Below are positions 19,670-20,033 of a stretch of DNA of 20,033 nt, in pieces; the stretch's first letter is position 1; every line of letters starts with the position of its first letter. Origin of the DNA: Oppiella nova (Eukaryota; Arthropoda; Arachnida; Sarcoptiformes; Oppiidae); the NCBI GenBank assembly GCA_905397405.1, contig CAJPVJ010000847.1, forward strand, positions 1 through 20,033, given 5' to 3'. Made by a program: the position numbers and the translations under genes. The notes under the pieces were generated by a model. That model saw only the letters and a list, made by a program, of their open reading frames with translations. It searched no databases and was not told the origin of the DNA.

Positions 19670-20033
19670 ATGCAGTCAACAGTACTTCAGTACGATTTAA
19701 GCCCCGAAGTGATACCCCGAACCAAATGCTTTAAATTTGTAAAATACTCGTTGATATCGGCGCTGGTTTTGCTCATCTCAATGGCGCTGATTGTGCTGAT
19801 CGTGGCTGAGGCCAAGTCTAACGAGAAAATGTTTCTCAGTTTAGGCATCATATCCCTGGTATGACTGACCCCTAACCCACGCAACCATTTCCTGTATTCC
19901 TATCTAATTATTAATTAGTAATTAATAATCATTTTTTGCATATGTTTTGTACGCAAAGGTCGGCGTAATTGTGTTCGTAATCGGATTGTTAGCCATAATC
20001 AAAGAGCACATCCCGTCGGTGATGATCTTTGCG
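19670..20033 (+). CDS. Small multi-span membrane protein, 5' part (truncated by window edge)
   Basis: Exon 1 is 19670-19858 (63 codons) and ends at CTG|GTATGA. Exon 2 starts at 19959 after CGCAAAG and continues in phase 0 to the window edge, giving 88 residues so far. The N-terminus is cytosolic-looking (MQSTVLQYDLSPEVIPRTKC), followed by a strong hydrophobic span (about residues 27-47), a short polar loop (AEAKSNEK) and a second span running across the intron (about 55-75). Lys, Glu and His follow, and a third hydrophobic stretch begins at the edge. Two closely spaced spans with a tiny loop fit a small four-span protein. The CFKFVK motif before span 1 recalls CIECFK in the gene at the left edge, but the similarity is short. 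No family is assigned. Confidence 0.6.

Noticed and set aside
1-20033. tRNA genes, transposon ends, CRISPR arrays or bacterial operon signals
   Set aside because: No tRNA box-B consensus with a matching fold, no terminal inverted repeats with transposase coding, and no repeat-spacer arrays were found by eye. The gene structure is eukaryotic.

Overview
The window looks like nuclear DNA of an arthropod, most probably an acariform mite. It is strongly AT-rich, genes are split by short GT-AG introns (54 to about 364 bp), and AATAAA poly(A) signals and TATA-like boxes are present. No prokaryotic features are seen. The taxonomic guess rests on compactness, base composition and gene content only. 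All multi-exon models below were built by hand from reading frames and splice-site phases.

Left part (1-4318, minus strand): the 5' portion of a small multi-membrane-span protein (1-320, running off the edge), a single-exon protein with four hydrophobic spans (1011-1481), and a five-exon major facilitator transporter of the NaGLT1/MFSD4 type (2139-4318). After a 1.27-kb gene-free stretch come three tandem plus-strand serpin genes (5590-7139, 7516-8898, 9656-11099). All three have four exons with identical intron phases (1, 0, 1). Serpins 2 and 3 are intact (396 and 398 aa). Serpin 1 carries a perfect 128-bp tandem duplication that breaks its frame, so it is a young pseudogene, a polymorphic null allele or an assembly error.

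Middle part (11332-14616, plus strand): two tandem two-exon genes for secreted-then-anchored type I membrane glycoproteins of 427 and 419 aa. I recognise neither family. Shared architecture, a shared charged helix, the same intron phase and matching C-terminal tails argue that they are paralogues. This pair is the best candidate for something undescribed.

Right part: a minus-strand, three-exon ariadne-type RBR ubiquitin ligase (14981-17078) with a contracted RING2. A 41-codon plus-strand ORF (17129-17254) starts 50 bp from it, head to head. A gene-poor stretch of about 2.4 kb follows, and then the first two exons of another small membrane protein (19670 to the right edge).

The genes do not form an obvious pathway. 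The tandem serpins and the tandem glycoproteins are two lineage-specific expansions side by side on the same strand. Secreted protease inhibitors and glycosylated surface proteins could share an extracellular setting, but the sequence alone does not prove a functional link.
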